64,000 nucleotides of DNA from Embiotoca jacksoni (GCA_022577435.1 JAKOON010000013.1:1659501-1723500); one strand, 5' to 3'. Shown: positions 22,602 through 34,107, counted from the first letter of the stretch. The notes: a model not told the origin generated them from the sequence alone. Translations and numbers: made by a program.

Positions 22602-23140
22602 AGAGAGCGAGAGGTGGCTGAAATGGCTGCTAACAGGTGGGTATCAATATAGACGCATCAGGGCCACTTAGGACGGGGTGGGGGGTAGAGAGGGGAATGA
22701 CAGAAAAGCAGAGAGTGCTTCAGTGAGGCAGAAGCACATCTAAAAGCTGATAACTGCCTCCATGAATATAGACACATCCGCGGTGACATTTATAGACAGC
22801 CATTAGACGATAGGCTGTTACTCTGTTGACGGTTTAAGACTCTCCATTTACTCCTCACTATTGTTTTGTGCCGTGCGGTGCTTTAAAATGTACTTGAGCC
22901 GTCCGGCTGCACAGTCAGTTGGGTCACAACTAAAGTATTTTTTTTAATATTTGTGATGGATGAAAGCAGAACACAACAGTCAACACTGGAAACAGTTTGA
23001 GTTGAACTTACTGGAAGTTAAAAGAGACTCCGATCCAATGCAAAAACTTTTTGGTTTACAAATGTGCATGAATTCCTGTTATTGAATCAAGCGTTTGAAT
23101 GACACTGTGCTGATTTCTGTAAAATATGATCCTTTACATA
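22602..23140. other. Unique sequence, no gene seen
   Basis: The stretch includes two ATATAGACRCATC motifs (22648 and 22767) and a G-run near 22678-22685. No gene was found. The first half continues the unusual composition of the motif cluster upstream. Confidence 0.3.
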
Positions 23141-23460
23141 TAATTGTATAATAATTGTCACGGTTTCTTCTCTCCACTCAACCCGTCAGTATTTATACCT
23201 CCAGTTCATCGCTATTCCTTTGTCAAGTCTTCATGGCTCTGTGACACGTTCATTTCTTGCCTATTTTGTGACCTCACTTGTTGGACTGAAACCTTTTCTT
23301 ATTTTAAAGCTTGTTTTTTTTTGCTTTTGTAACCCGCCTTTGTGTCCTGCACTTGGGTCCTCTTCCCATGAACTGTGAAAATAACACGGTTTGGAACAAT
23401 CAGCCTGTATATCGAAAACTAAATGTGTTTTAGCCTGACGCAACGCAATAAATGTCATGT
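23141..23460 (+). mobile_element. Possible retrotransposon 3'/LTR-like remnant
   Basis: TTTGTGTCCTGCACTTGGGT followed by CCTCTTCCC and AACTGTGA, with a preceding T-rich segment, resembles the end of a common fish retroelement. No coding sequence is present, and the class cannot be decided. Confidence 0.3.
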
Positions 23461-23878
23461 TACCTCAGTCTTTTGTTACTGAAATAGAACGGCCATTATT
23501 TGCACAACGAAAGCCGTTATTTGTCAGGAATAGGCAATTCATTCATGTCTATCATGAATCCTTTTCATTTGACCTCAAGTGCTATATAATTTGGATCTAA
23601 CAGAAATGGTAGAGCACGGACTCGCTCGGAATGGAAAACATAAAACGATCATGTACCGAGTCACTTTTCCTTTTGGAGGACCTTTCATGCATTTCCACAC
23701 TTATGGCATATACATTTTTTGTTGTTGTTTTAATTCTCAGAACAGTTCTGCCTTCGATGGAACTAATAGTTATAGAGTTATAGCAGGTTCACTCGACCTG
23801 GGGGTCCATTTGTAGACAAACACGGAGCCTTTCGCGGAGCTCCCGGGGTGCTAATGTGCAGCTGTTAACCACGGTCCA

Positions 23879-23880
<2 letters not shown>

Positions 23881-23945
<65 letters not shown>
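23881..23945. repeat. (CA)n microsatellite, pure
   Basis: An uninterrupted CA run of about 65 bases. It is the first of four CA/TG arrays between 23.88 and 24.66 kb and the only one in the CA sense. Confidence 0.99.
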
Positions 23946-23947
<2 letters not shown>

Positions 23948-23986
23948 TTCAAGACACGGATTCCAAAACTCTCCTCTGTGCAAACA

Positions 23987-24025
23987 CACGTTTGTAAAAA
24001 TTGTTTTGTTTTTTTTACAAACGTG
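23987..24025. other. Long hairpin: 15-base arms, short loop
   Basis: CACGTTTGTAAAAA and TTTTTTACAAACGTG are near-perfect reverse complements around a TTGTTTTG loop. The stem is AT-rich in its upper half. No promoter or processed-RNA context is recognisable. Confidence 0.7.
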
Positions 24026-24218
24026 CATGTTAATATCATCCATCTTTTTTTCTTCTTTTTTTTAAACACACAAACGCACACCATCACAACAAGCTCCAAT
24101 CCCCTGCAACTCGAGATTGCCTTCTCCACTCCAGTGCATTGTGGGTACAGGATTGACTAATCGTTGTGTCACAAGTATACCATGCTGCATCTCTCTCCAC
24201 TAATGTAATGGCTCAGCA

Positions 24219-24220
<2 letters not shown>

Positions 24221-24275
<55 letters not shown>
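24221..24275. repeat. (TG)n microsatellite, pure
   Basis: A TG run of 55 bases. A 16-base palindrome CTGGTTTAGAAACCAG (24289-24304) lies 13 bases downstream. Confidence 0.99.
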
Positions 24276-24278
<3 letters not shown>

Positions 24279-24410
24279 TTTTGTTTCACTGGTTTAGAAA
24301 CCAGCAATTCTCCTCATCGTCCAAATGTAATGTTTTTTATTATGGTGTGTTTGTGTCTGTGTGTATGTGAGTGTTCATTTATTTGTGTGTTTCAGCCAAT
24401 AAGTGTGTGT

Positions 24411-24414
<4 letters not shown>

Positions 24415-24481
<67 letters not shown>
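24415..24481. repeat. (TG)n microsatellite
   Basis: A TG run of about 65 bases with one TA interruption near the left edge. The 140-base spacer before it is itself GT-enriched. Confidence 0.98.
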
Positions 24482-24482
<1 letters not shown>

Positions 24483-24575
24483 GAGGGGAAATGAGGGCTC
24501 CTTATTTGGCTTGACAGGGCAATGAGCCGCTGAGCCGCTGAGACGAGATGAGGCTTATTTATCGGGCTGCGGGCC

Positions 24576-24576
<1 letters not shown>
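24482..24576. other. Unique island between TG arrays, CNE-like
   Basis: This 95-base island holds GGCTCCTTATTTGGCTTGAC, a duplicated GAGCCGCT and GGCTTATTTATCGGGC. Its GC-balanced composition contrasts with the flanking arrays, so it may be a regulatory core. Confidence 0.25.
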
Positions 24577-24619
<43 letters not shown>

Positions 24620-24660
24620 TGTGTGTGTGTGTAGCTGTGTGTGTAGCTGTGTGTGTGTGT
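24577..24660. repeat. (TG)n microsatellite with GTAGCTGTGT variants
   Basis: TG array with a TA interruption and two GTAGCTGT units toward the right end. Confidence 0.97.
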
Positions 24661-26316
24661 CTGCTCTCTCCTGTGCCCCTCAGACGAAAATGATCACAGC
24701 GGTGCAGTAGTGCACTCTTGCCACTGTGTGTGCTGACAACATAATTGGTTGGCCTGGCATTTCAATTCACCGCTGCTCGATTGCTGTGGGCGACTCCATT
24801 CTCTGCTCTGTTAGCCACCGCTGCTAATAATCTGAGGGACGGAGGCTACGCCAGCGTATTTAAGAAAAATTTATTTTTTTACCATCCAGTCTAGACACAC
24901 ATTTGAAGCTGATTTCATGTGAAGGATATGAAATCTGAGTCTAATGCACTTTTCACATAAAAACTTTGTTCCTAGGCCTCAAATCTCTCTCTTTTTTTTT
25001 TTCCTCGTTCATTCCTCGGTGCCTTTTTTTTTTTTCCTGTTCCTTTTTTTGCCTGTTGTATCAGTATCAAACATAGAAATCAAAAAGAATCACTACACTG
25101 CATCTCTCTTAACAAGGGAAGCAACAGCACTGGCTGTTTGTGTAAATGCCTTGTGGTTATGGGAGTAATGATTGTCTTCTATTCACAGCACAAATATTAG
25201 CAGTGTAAACATGTTATAGCGGCACAATGTTCTCTGAGGCAGCAGGTCACGAAGGAGGTTTGAGTGAACAGAAAAGACTGCAGGTCATATCTTTGTGCAA
25301 TGCAAAAAAAAAGAAAAAAGAAAAAGGAAATTTTGGAAAGTTTCAAAGCAGCTGGTATATATTGCAGTATCTTCAAGTCTCTTGTGGTGTTTAGAGTTGT
25401 TTTGAATCCAGTTTTCTCTTTGGTTGGTTTTTACATCTTTTTTCTGTCAGTTTGCTTCCGTTTGATTGACTGATTTAACAAAAAATGTGCCAGTTCTGTT
25501 TAATAACCCCAACAAAGTGCTGTCTACAAACTTCTTACTAAACTTCAATAAAATGTTATTCTCTTGAAGTGAAGAAAATTCGACCAACTTTCACGAATAT
25601 TCTAGAGCCAATAGCACTATAACATGTACGAGTTTGCGTTTATCTTTGAACTGAACCATATCAGCAAAATGATAAATGAATTGAACTTCTACCTCAAACT
25701 GTTCCCGCATCTGTTCCCTGTCCTTGCCGGTAAGCATCATCCTTGTCTGTGTTGTCCTGCGTTATAGCCATCACACCGCCGGTTATCTCACCAATTCTCT
25801 GTTTCAACATTCGTCTTGTTATGCAAAGATATCTGCGTTCATATGCGACGGCGTCCGATGTAAACTGTATTTGTCTTGGTGTTGTCATCGCTCACTTCTC
25901 AACACCTCAGTCTGACGCCAGCACGAAGAGGACCGGACAAGATCTCCAGACACTTCAGTTATCTGCAGCCGACATTATATCTCTGTGTCCTGACTGAGTG
26001 CAGGCGCTCCTTCACATGCATCTTCAAGGCTTTCCATCACTCCACACGTGTATATCATAATGCTTTGTCTTAGAAAGCTGTTGAGGTCGATAAGCAGCTC
26101 TTTTATATCCTGGGGGTGATTTAAAGAGAAAAGTTGATAAGGAAAGTCAGTGTGTAAGAGCCACTGCTAAAAAGTTTTCACCTGCTGCTGCATAACTTTC
26201 ATTATTATTTGGGAATTTAAAGGACAGTTGGGAAAGGGAATTAGCGTCGATTTAGTTTAAGCAGTATTACTCTCAGGGGCAGGCTTCAATGTAATTTTTT
26301 TGCCATTTCCCTCTCA
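24661..26316. other. Unique sequence, no gene seen
   Basis: 24720-24860 is GC-balanced and CNE-like (GGCATTTCAATTCACCGCTG, GCTGCTAATAATCTGAGGG). T-runs lie at about 24992-25003 and 25026-25036, and an A-rich tract at 25303-25328. Short frames at 25694-26073 on both strands are not recognisable. Confidence 0.3.
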
Positions 26317-26330
26317 ATATATATATATAT

Positions 26331-26360
<30 letters not shown>
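26317..26360. repeat. (TA)n followed by (GTTTT)n
   Basis: A 14-base TA run is followed by about five GTTTT units immediately beside the left end of the ~590-bp repeat copy. The pentamer could be the A-rich tail of that element read on the other strand. Confidence 0.9.
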
Positions 26361-26361
<1 letters not shown>

Positions 26362-26946
26362 GTTAGTGCGATCTCCGTTTCCGTGGCAATGCATGGGGTA
26401 TGACTAAGAACTGGAAAACAAGCAGTCGCGTCAGTAGACTTATTTATTAATGTCTGCAGTGTTTACTATGCCAGCAAGCAGGCCGACCCTTAGCAACCAC
26501 CTAGCAACACAGAGGATTTCTAGTCCGTTTTAATGCTTCCTCGAGATCGTTTCTATAACTGAGTAAACAGAGCACATAGACACACTAAACTGCTTCGCTG
26601 CCTCAGTCTTGTTGTAAGTAAGATATCTGCTGAAAAAAAAATTGATGGACTTGAGATTTTAGCACCGTGTCGTGTTAAAACCAAACCAGTCCACCTAGCC
26701 ACCGCAAGGATTCTTAAGTGCGCAACTATCCGTGGTGTTACGGTACGAGTGCTCGGCGCGACAAATGAGGACCAAAAAATACCAAATGGGTCAAATTTAA
26801 TGGGCCCATAATAAGTAAAAACAACATTATATTGCATATCACATGGAATTCAATTCCAACTACATATTGTCATGGAGAAAGCGGAGTGATAGTTCCAGTG
26901 AAAAGCAGAAATCATGCTGATATGAGCACGTTCCAAATGTGCAGTC
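26361..26946 (+). repeat. Family B interspersed repeat, copy 1 (~586 bp)
   Basis: This copy is colinear with 39103-39698 over its whole length. Shared blocks include TTTCCGTGGCAATRCATGGG, GACCCTTAGCAACCACCTAG, ATTTCTAGTCCGTTTT, ATTTTAGCACCGTGTC, TATCCGTGGTGTTACGGTAC, CACCAAATGGGTC-like sequence and GAGAAAGYGGAGTGATA. No long frame exists. A minus-strand frame at 26553-26837 has weak similarity to one in copy 2, as expected from nucleotide homology. No terminal inverted repeat is obvious. It could be a SINE, solo LTR or DNA-type non-autonomous element. Confidence 0.85.
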
Positions 26947-27073
26947 GGCCAATCAGATCTCTGGGTCGGAACTAGTTGTATAATATAAAACTGAAGTGTT
27001 TGTAATATTTATTCACACAGCAGAGCTCCACCAAACCAGTTATTTTATGTGAGCAATAAAAAATGGTATACTC

Positions 27074-27074
<1 letters not shown>
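26947..27074. other. Short unique spacer
   Basis: About 130 bases between family B copy 1 and the CA array, with nothing recognisable. Confidence 0.4.

Positions 27075-27134
<60 letters not shown>
27075..27134. repeat. (CA)n microsatellite, pure
   Basis: An uninterrupted CA run of about 60 bases, flanked by CTCAA on the left and CTCAACCG on the right. Confidence 0.99.
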
Positions 27135-27136
<2 letters not shown>

Positions 27137-28270
27137 AACCGACAGCTTCTGGTTGGAGACCCCCGATGTAACGGATCAAGTCAACAAGAGCGCAAGAACC
27201 AACTGCAATGAACAGAGCGAGAGAAAAAAGGTGACACGGAGGAGAGACGGGGGGAAGACATGCAGAGAGGGAAAGATAACAATGAGCAGAGAGGAGGTGA
27301 ATTAGAAGCAGAAGTAGGGCAGCCAGAGCCAGCATATCCCTGGGCAGCCATGCGTATCCGTGTGTACGCTGTAAAACACAGTAAAGCGCCGCGAAGTGTT
27401 GTAAAATTCATCAGGTTTGACTCTGGAAACACCGCTGCTCTTAACTCTGCGACGTGGGCCTCTCCTTTCAATTATGTACAGCTGGCATTACATGATATAT
27501 AGAACGACCGGCAAATAAATGCAGACTACACCTACAGATTATTCCAAACACACAAAACAAAGTCATATTCAGAACTACACATTGTATACTGGTATATTTA
27601 GAATAGAGAAACATGCATAGGGATACAGATGATTTATCTCTCTGCTCTCTCTCCGAGTCTCCCTTTCAAAGTAAAGCAGCTAATGAGCAACAGAAACCCT
27701 TACCCGCATTTTCAGAACAGTTCCAGGTAATCAATTTACACCAGAGACAATTTAGCAAACCTTTATTTTACTGGACGCTATAATTAAAATACCGTTTCTG
27801 ATGCAAAGTGGCAAAAAAAAGTAAATTAACAATTTGAATTGATAAAATTGCCATAAAATATGCTCAGATCTTTATTTAAATTACAATTCTGAACAAACAC
27901 AATCTATTTAACACACAATTCATGGTACTGTGTCTCGTCTGTGTTGAATACATAATTCAAACATTGTCAGTGTGGTTTGGAGACCACATGTGGGCTAATG
28001 ACATCAATAAAAGCCAACTGGAGTCCGATCAATGAAACAAGCCAGGAAGTGTGGGTTAGAGCTCCTCTGACTTATAAAGACACGTTTACTTTTTTTACAG
28101 GAAGCATCTTCTAAATGTCCCCCAGGCTTCGCGACCAGGATATATTTCCCTTGCACTGAAACATTTGCATAAAGCTGGAAAGAGTGAAGTACAAGTTTAA
28201 ACACTCAATCAGGCCACAGTTTAAACTGATTTAGTGCTCCAGCTGCTCGTTCTAGAAGTGGGTACCAAGC
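27135..28270. other. Unique sequence, no gene seen
   Basis: The section 27200-27310 is purine-rich. The remainder is AT-rich. Overlapping frames at 27181-27502 are unrecognisable. Confidence 0.35.
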
Positions 28271-28965
28271 TAAGATGACTCTAAAGTTACAATGCAAAAT
28301 TCTCAAAGAGGTAAAAAAAAACAACAACCCCAGAGTACAAACTTAAGGAATCGTTGGAGCGTCTCTGTTCACGAGTCTATAATATGCAGATAAATCAGGC
28401 AGGCCGTCATGGAGGAAGGTGATGAAGTTTTCCAAACAGCCCAAAGACATTCAGTAATTCTACAAACAAAACGAAGCTGCAAGTGTTTAAGAAGAACACC
28501 AATCTCAAAGGAGAAGTACGGTGGAGGGAGTATCATGGTTTCAGTGAAAGCTCAGTGACGCATTACAATGACTGTAAATATCACAGTATATGTGCTATGG
28601 AATGACTTCATACAAAGACAACCCACCTTTTCGGAGTGTCCCAGTCCAAGTCCAAACCTTAAACCGATAGTTTATATAATATAGGATAATAGAGACTGTG
28701 AACGATCTCGAGACAGCTCTTCACAAAAGACAAGAAGGAAAAAGGCTGAATCAGCTCTGAGTGAAGATCCAGAACTCTTTCTGAGGTTCACATACTTTTT
28801 CAACAAGCACAGTGAGTGTTTAATGAGTGTGTCCAACAAAGACACTCAAGATTATAATCGATTTTTGCATTTGTCGCCCGTTGTGTTGATGTATTTGTGG
28901 CTTTGGTCAAAATTAGATCACATTTTGTGACCAATTAAAAACAGAAAAACTGATTATTCCATTTG
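28271..28965 (+). pseudogene. Decayed Tc1-type DNA transposon (transposase pseudogene)
   Basis: Matches to the fish Tc1 consensus run in order: TAAGATGACTCTAAAGTT at the start of the coding part, CGTCTCTGTTCACGAGTCTA, GAAGTACGGTGGAGGGAGTA followed by TCATGGTTTC, CCCAGTCCAAGTCCAAACCT, GGTTCACATACTTTTTCAAC near the transposase end, and the 3' tail AAATTAGATCACATTTTGTG. In Tc1 transposases the catalytic DDE region ends with a WPSQSPDLNPIE-type motif. Here the corresponding codons (28637-28672) read CPSPSPNLKPIV, so the catalytic Glu is lost. Much of the middle is deleted, frameshifts and stops are abundant, and the 5' inverted repeat is missing. The element is dead. It is not known whether it was ever autonomous at this locus. 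Confidence 0.85.
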
Positions 28966-29430
28966 TCTTAACTGTAAATATAAGGTGTGCAGATTTGTTT
29001 TTGTCACTTTTCATTACCTCGGCAGAGATATAATTTCTGTCAGTGATTTCTGAGTATCATCCAACTCTGATTATAGAGCGATTTGCAAAGTTAAATTTGC
29101 ATCTTGATTTTCAACCGCATACATAATGGGATACATATTCATGCTGTTTTCCCAAATTTATGACAAAATAGCAAGAATAAAAAGCCATTCCTCGGCCCAT
29201 GATGCAACTTCACACCAAATTTGATGAAAAATACTAAAGCTGGCAGCCACACTCTTAGTTTGTTGTAAATACAAAAACCATAAACTGGACAAATTTGTTC
29301 TCTTAATTCACTTTTGACAGGAAACTTAACCACACAATTACAAGATGAAGTCATAAATGACTGAAGTCATGACGAAAAATTGGATACTCTAAATGGATGC
29401 CATCTTATCAGCATAATTCTTTTACACTTT

Positions 29431-29433
<3 letters not shown>
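28966..29433. other. Unique to repeat-like sequence, no gene seen
   Basis: CATTACCTCGGCAGAG (29015) and CAACTTCACACCAAATTTGA (about 29205) are reminiscent of fish repeats with 'cattacctccgccaag' and 'cttcacaccaagtttcatg' signatures. They are too diverged to call. Confidence 0.3.

Positions 29434-29484
<51 letters not shown>
29434..29484. repeat. (TG)n microsatellite, pure
   Basis: A TG run of about 51 bases. A CA run begins 78 bases downstream, forming an inverted pair. Confidence 0.99.
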
Positions 29485-29489
<5 letters not shown>

Positions 29490-29556
29490 GGATAGCTGTT
29501 GTCAGCCCAGACTAATATCAACTGCTACGTGAACTGTTAATGCCAGACCAAGGACT

Positions 29557-29561
<5 letters not shown>

Positions 29562-29594
<33 letters not shown>
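29562..29594. repeat. (CA)n microsatellite, pure
   Basis: A CA run of about 33 bases, complementary to the TG run upstream. Confidence 0.98.
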
Positions 29595-29596
<2 letters not shown>

Positions 29597-29679
29597 GCAC
29601 AAAGTCACAGACGTCATCTCCCACACGATATAAAGCCAGTCGATCATTAATCCCCTCTGCAGTCTATTTGGAGGCCACT

Positions 29680-30000
29680 GTTGATGGAAAGAGGGAGAGA
29701 CAGAGTGAGACAGAGGAGAAGGGGGAAAGGATAGAGACAGAGGGAAACAAAGAATGAGCGAGAGGGAAAGAGAGGGGGACAGTTATAAAATACTAGCTGA
29801 GAGCTGCTGGTCTAATATACAGGAGTGTTTTTACAGATACGTCACGGGGGTAACAGAGCAGAGAGGTGACAGCAGCAGAGTCAGAGGAGGAGGAGGAGGA
29901 GGAGGAAGAGGGTGAGAAATGAGGAGAGACTTACAGAAATAAAAGAGGTGAATAGGACAAAAAAAAAATGATTTAGAAGAAACAGAGAGGAGTGTTAGGA
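29680..30000. repeat. Purine-rich tract with (GGA)n
   Basis: A/G-rich sequence with GAGA repeats and a GGA run at 29884-29907, plus an A-run near 29959-29968. It accounts for the Pro/Leu-rich minus-strand frame. Confidence 0.8.
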
Positions 30001-31657
30001 ATAAATCTACATGCAAGAAATACAGGAGGGACCTGGTGTTAGGATAATTCGGATATTAGGATTATTTAAATAAACAAAAAACGTCAGATGTAATAGGATA
30101 TTGTTTGTGGTAAAAGAGAGCTGAGTTGCGAGTCATGAAATCTAAATAATGGGCAAAAAAACAATTTCGCGAGACTAGAGACAGTCCAGTGTTTCCATGG
30201 CCGCTGTCTTGGTAAGGGAAAGAAAGAAACCAAATATGAACGTTCTCATAGAACTGCAGTTACGTCCAGTAACTACTATTTTACCTACTTAGTTCCTGTG
30301 CACCTATTTCATTTCAGCTCAGTTTGAGAGCTGATTTGTTTCTCTGCTCTGCTGCAATGCATAGGTGGACACACCGGTGATGCTACTCGACTCGATAACA
30401 ACTACACTCGTTACGGGACGGTAAAATGGACCAATAAATGCCTTAAGTTACGCTAGCGGTGGACAAACCTCGACCTCAAACCGCTAAAAACAAGACCAGA
30501 GTATCATCATTTTTCTTAACGCACCCAAACTTTATTTACTGAAACTAGAAAGGTTGCCAATGTTAGCATGCCACCCTGCCCCAAATAAATATAATCTGCT
30601 GGACTCAATCAGCTGGAACCTCACTGGAGCCCAATGCGTCCATGTTTGTACACTGTATTGTTTCTATAATAAACTTGCTTGTGCAGATTATTGTCCAACC
30701 CGGAGACTTGAATGTTTTTAATGAGCCCGGATCACAGGGTGAAATTAAATGTACTCAGCTTGACTCCTCAATTGATAAAAGTTTATGACGCTTACCATGG
30801 ATCTTAGAATTAAAACGTTTAATGAGACTGGTCACAGGGTGTGAGGAAGAATTCATTTTCTTGGATCTCAGGTTAAAAAAAATAAAATAAGAAGCTTCTG
30901 TGCAGTACGAGTCGATGTTTAGAGGGTCTGCGACTGTAGCAACAGCAGCTTTACGTGGTTACAAAACAGCACTAGCATTACAGGGACACAACGAGGCAGA
31001 AGTAACAAAGCACAGCGTTAAACCGTACACAGAAAACATTGACATTTTCTCAACAATAGAAAAAGACCTTTGAAAACCAGGCCTTTTTAAAGAAGGAACA
31101 ATCACTTATGAAGCTCATTTGAAGTCAGATGTGTTGGCAGAGATTTTCCATTTGGATTTTTCCACAACAAGTTCTGTGAAGCGTGTTTCTTTTTCTAACG
31201 TCATTGGTTCTTTTGTAATTTTGTTTCCTTGCTTTTTCTTATGAAATCATAAACATCACGCGCCGTTTTACAGCAGACACATGCTCAGGTTGGAATAATA
31301 CGAGTGAGCTCGTGGTTACGACGTGGGGAAGTCGTGAGCACCGTTTGCTTGGCGTTCAAGTAGTTGAGCTGTAGAGACGTGGACGGGCGTCTAGAAGCCA
31401 CAGAGGCTAACAACTTAGCATGCTAACAGGGAGGTAAGGTGATGTCGTAAATACAAAGGAACAGAGGGAAAAGAGGACAACATTTTCCTCAGACGTAGTC
31501 TATTATCTAAGTGACGAAGACAAACTACGTGACTAAAATTATAATATATTAGCTTAACATCCACAAAAAAAACCTCTGACATTTCAGTAAGCAAACACGT
31601 CACAACTCGAGAACTTCGAGGCTTATAGAAAACTTCTGAGTTCTGATGTCGAGAATA
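30001..31657. other. Unique sequence, no gene seen
   Basis: About 1.6 kb without a supported gene. It includes a local imperfect duplication of TTTAATGAG.C.GG.TCACAGGGTG at 30714-30741 and 30816-30841. The minus-strand 110-codon frame at 31415-31747 is unrecognisable. Confidence 0.35.
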
Positions 31658-31671
31658 CCACAAGAGGGCGC
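31658..31671 (+). promoter_or_regulatory. CTCF-like core motif, exact match
   Basis: CCACAAGAGGGCGC fits the vertebrate CTCF core CCASYAGRKGGCRS at all positions apart from A in place of S/Y in the degenerate third-to-fifth region. It fits CCACNAGRKGGCRS fully. It lies in unique sequence. Together with the minus-strand motif at 35041 it forms a convergent pair. Confidence 0.45.
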
Positions 31672-33156
31672 CGTTCATACGGACACTTCTCGACTGCGCA
31701 GTAAATATGAGCCCATTTGAACGCAGCACAAGAGGGAAGTTAGACACAGTAAAAAGTTTACTAAAAAAAACATTGCCAGAGCTACTGTTGCTAACCTGCT
31801 AGCCATAGCTCCCAAAGTTTCTGTTTAAAGCTAAAAACTACTCCGTTTCTTGTCTCCTGCTTTTGGTCACATGATTAGATTTCAACGGGTGAATTCTGAA
31901 CTGACTGCAGTTTAATAAATCAAGGAGGAACAAACCACACACAAACACTACCAACCACCAATCCTTTTTAAGAAACTATCACCTTCAAAAAATCTGCAAT
32001 TTCAAGCTCTGCAACAAAGTGTCCTGATTATCTTTGTTTAGGTTTAAAAAAAACAGCCTCATGATCTCCGTTTATTTTATTTTTTTTTATCTCACTCTTA
32101 ACTTTGATTTAAACTTGTTGAATAAACTAAGGTGACTTTCACGTCCAATTGAAGTTTGCAGTTCTCACCTGTTTGAATCCCCGGCTTATTTTTCTCCTTT
32201 GAATAACAAACAGCTCGGAGACACATTGTTTATCATATATCTGAGCACAGCTTAATAAAATGTAATGAATTGAGTGTATCAGACATCATCGCTGCCCTTT
32301 TGTTTGTTTTACGCATTTCTTCACTCTCAGGCTTGACGATCGCTGCAAATACAAGCATCAATAAGTGACAGAGATGTTCCAGGCACACTGACGTAAAAAT
32401 ACATTTTTACCGTTTGTTTGCTTTTTATTAGATATTGTCTAATGAGGGATGACACTTCTCAAATGCGTTTACAAGTTGTTTTTCCTGCTGTTAGAGGGCT
32501 GAGGCGACTGACAGAAGATGACAAATTAGTGGGAGTGAAAATCATTGTTGCGTTTCTGAGTGCAGTCGCGTCGCAAACAAAAAAACTAATTCCCACCACT
32601 TTTACGCTCTTAACGATGTCGTCAATTCAAAGAGTGCTGAAACTTCGCTTTGTCCTCGAGACATTTTTTGCTGAACTCCAAAGAGCCGTCGCGTGTTTCA
32701 GACGTATCTAATTTCACAGCTTCAGTAAATAAGTGAAGGCCGAATAAACAACGCTGCTGACAAAACGCGTTCGCTGTCTCCTCTGAAAGTCTGACGAGCC
32801 ACAATGCTACGTTTCAATGTTCTGTCTGGAAGCACTTCGGTCCTCACAAATGTAGGACGCGATTAGAAAGACACATCCACATATTTCACACACGCAGTCA
32901 TTTATCACAACTCCTAGAACATTGCAATTTCAACTTCGCAGAAAACAAATATCTTATTCAAATTAAACTTCGATGAAACGTTTGCCGGTGTGAGAGCGTC
33001 CGTGCGTCTCGCCGTGAACGAGGGTAAACTCTTTCCACTTATTGGTATCATTCAGGAACAAAACCAGATTGTATCGTGATGCCGAGTACCGCACTCCAGA
33101 ATATGTAAATATGCGAGTACGTCACACGCTGCGAACACCTCGGATCCCATCTGGTT
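31672..33156. other. Unique sequence, no gene seen
   Basis: AT-rich with T-runs near 32085. Frames at 32418-32711 (+) and 33042-33377 (+) are unrecognisable; the latter contains a Leu run from the TTG array. Confidence 0.35.
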
Positions 33157-33180
33157 TGTTGTTGTTGTTGTTGTTGTTTG
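33157..33180. repeat. (TTG)n trinucleotide microsatellite
   Basis: About seven TTG units. They give a Leu run in one + frame and a Thr run in a minus frame, both artefacts. Confidence 0.9.
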
Positions 33181-34106
33181 CATTGCAGCGTCTACATTTC
33201 CTCGACAGCCGGTCGACCTCCCGAGGAGAACGGTTGCGTTATTTGCGAAATGAGTCAAGAATTGGCGCGAGTCATTTCAACAAGTGCGCAAATGACATGT
33301 TCATGGAACCGAGTTCTTTGCTCGTCTTGAGGAAGTATGACTCGGACTCTCCGAGAGCTCAGGAGGGAGTGATGTGACGTTATAAGATCGACCGAGTTCG
33401 CAGGCGTTTCATCAAAACCATAACCGACAGCTGCGTCCAAGATCAAGAAGGACCCGTCGAGTTTAAGGTGTCATTTATCATAGGTGCTCTCGGTAGACCG
33501 CGACCGCTCCGTACAATCTAACGCCACCTGAAGCCCCAATTTGTGCGCTTTTAACGGCTTTCTAGCGTTTGATTAGAGACTCCGTGGATTCAAGGTTACA
33601 GAGACCAGTCATTTGAAATAAAAACCGAAACAGCGCTAATTATCTCTTTGATTGCCTTTCAATTTTATTTTATTTTTTCCCCCTCTGCTCTGAAAGTAAA
33701 GGTACATTTCATTATGTGCTTCAAAACTTGTGTTTGGAAGTATTCGGTCCGGTTTGTGTGTGTTTTTTTTTTTTTTTAAAGGTTTTCCTGTAAAGTCGAA
33801 AGAAACACGGGTCCACCTCTCACGAGCCGACGAGAACTTTCCAACTACCCAGCGAGGCTTTGAAGTGATAATAGCCCGCTGTCCAACAGTCCCTGCTACA
33901 GGTATATGGACTCTGTGGCAGGCCATTTGTTATCAAAATTGCTCTCGCATCTCCCCGTCTTCTCCTTCCTTTTGCCTTTTCTTCTCCCTTCGAACGTTTT
34001 CTCTCCCCTCTCTCACCGTATGGCCCTCTCGTCATCCCCCTCCTCTTACCTGTCTTTGTTGTTGGTCGCAGAGGGAGGTGGCTTGGTGTCAGGTCCGTGT
34101 GCTGTC

Positions 34107-34107
<1 letters not shown>
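33181..34107. other. Unique, CpG- and then pyrimidine-rich sequence, no gene seen
   Basis: 33200-33560 is CpG-containing unique sequence. A T-run lies at about 33763-33777. From 33940 to 34080 the + strand is C/T-rich. The long frames of 181-214 codons here exist only because they continue through the CA arrays. Confidence 0.35.

Noticed and set aside
15066..24660. CRISPR-like regular repeats
   Set aside because: The regularity is dinucleotide microsatellite, with no 20-40-base repeat/spacer pattern, and the genome is eukaryotic.
26553..26837. Minus frame in family B copy 1 with peptide similarity to one in copy 2
   Set aside because: The similarity follows from nucleotide homology of the two repeat copies. 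The frames are shifted relative to each other and unlikely to be translated.
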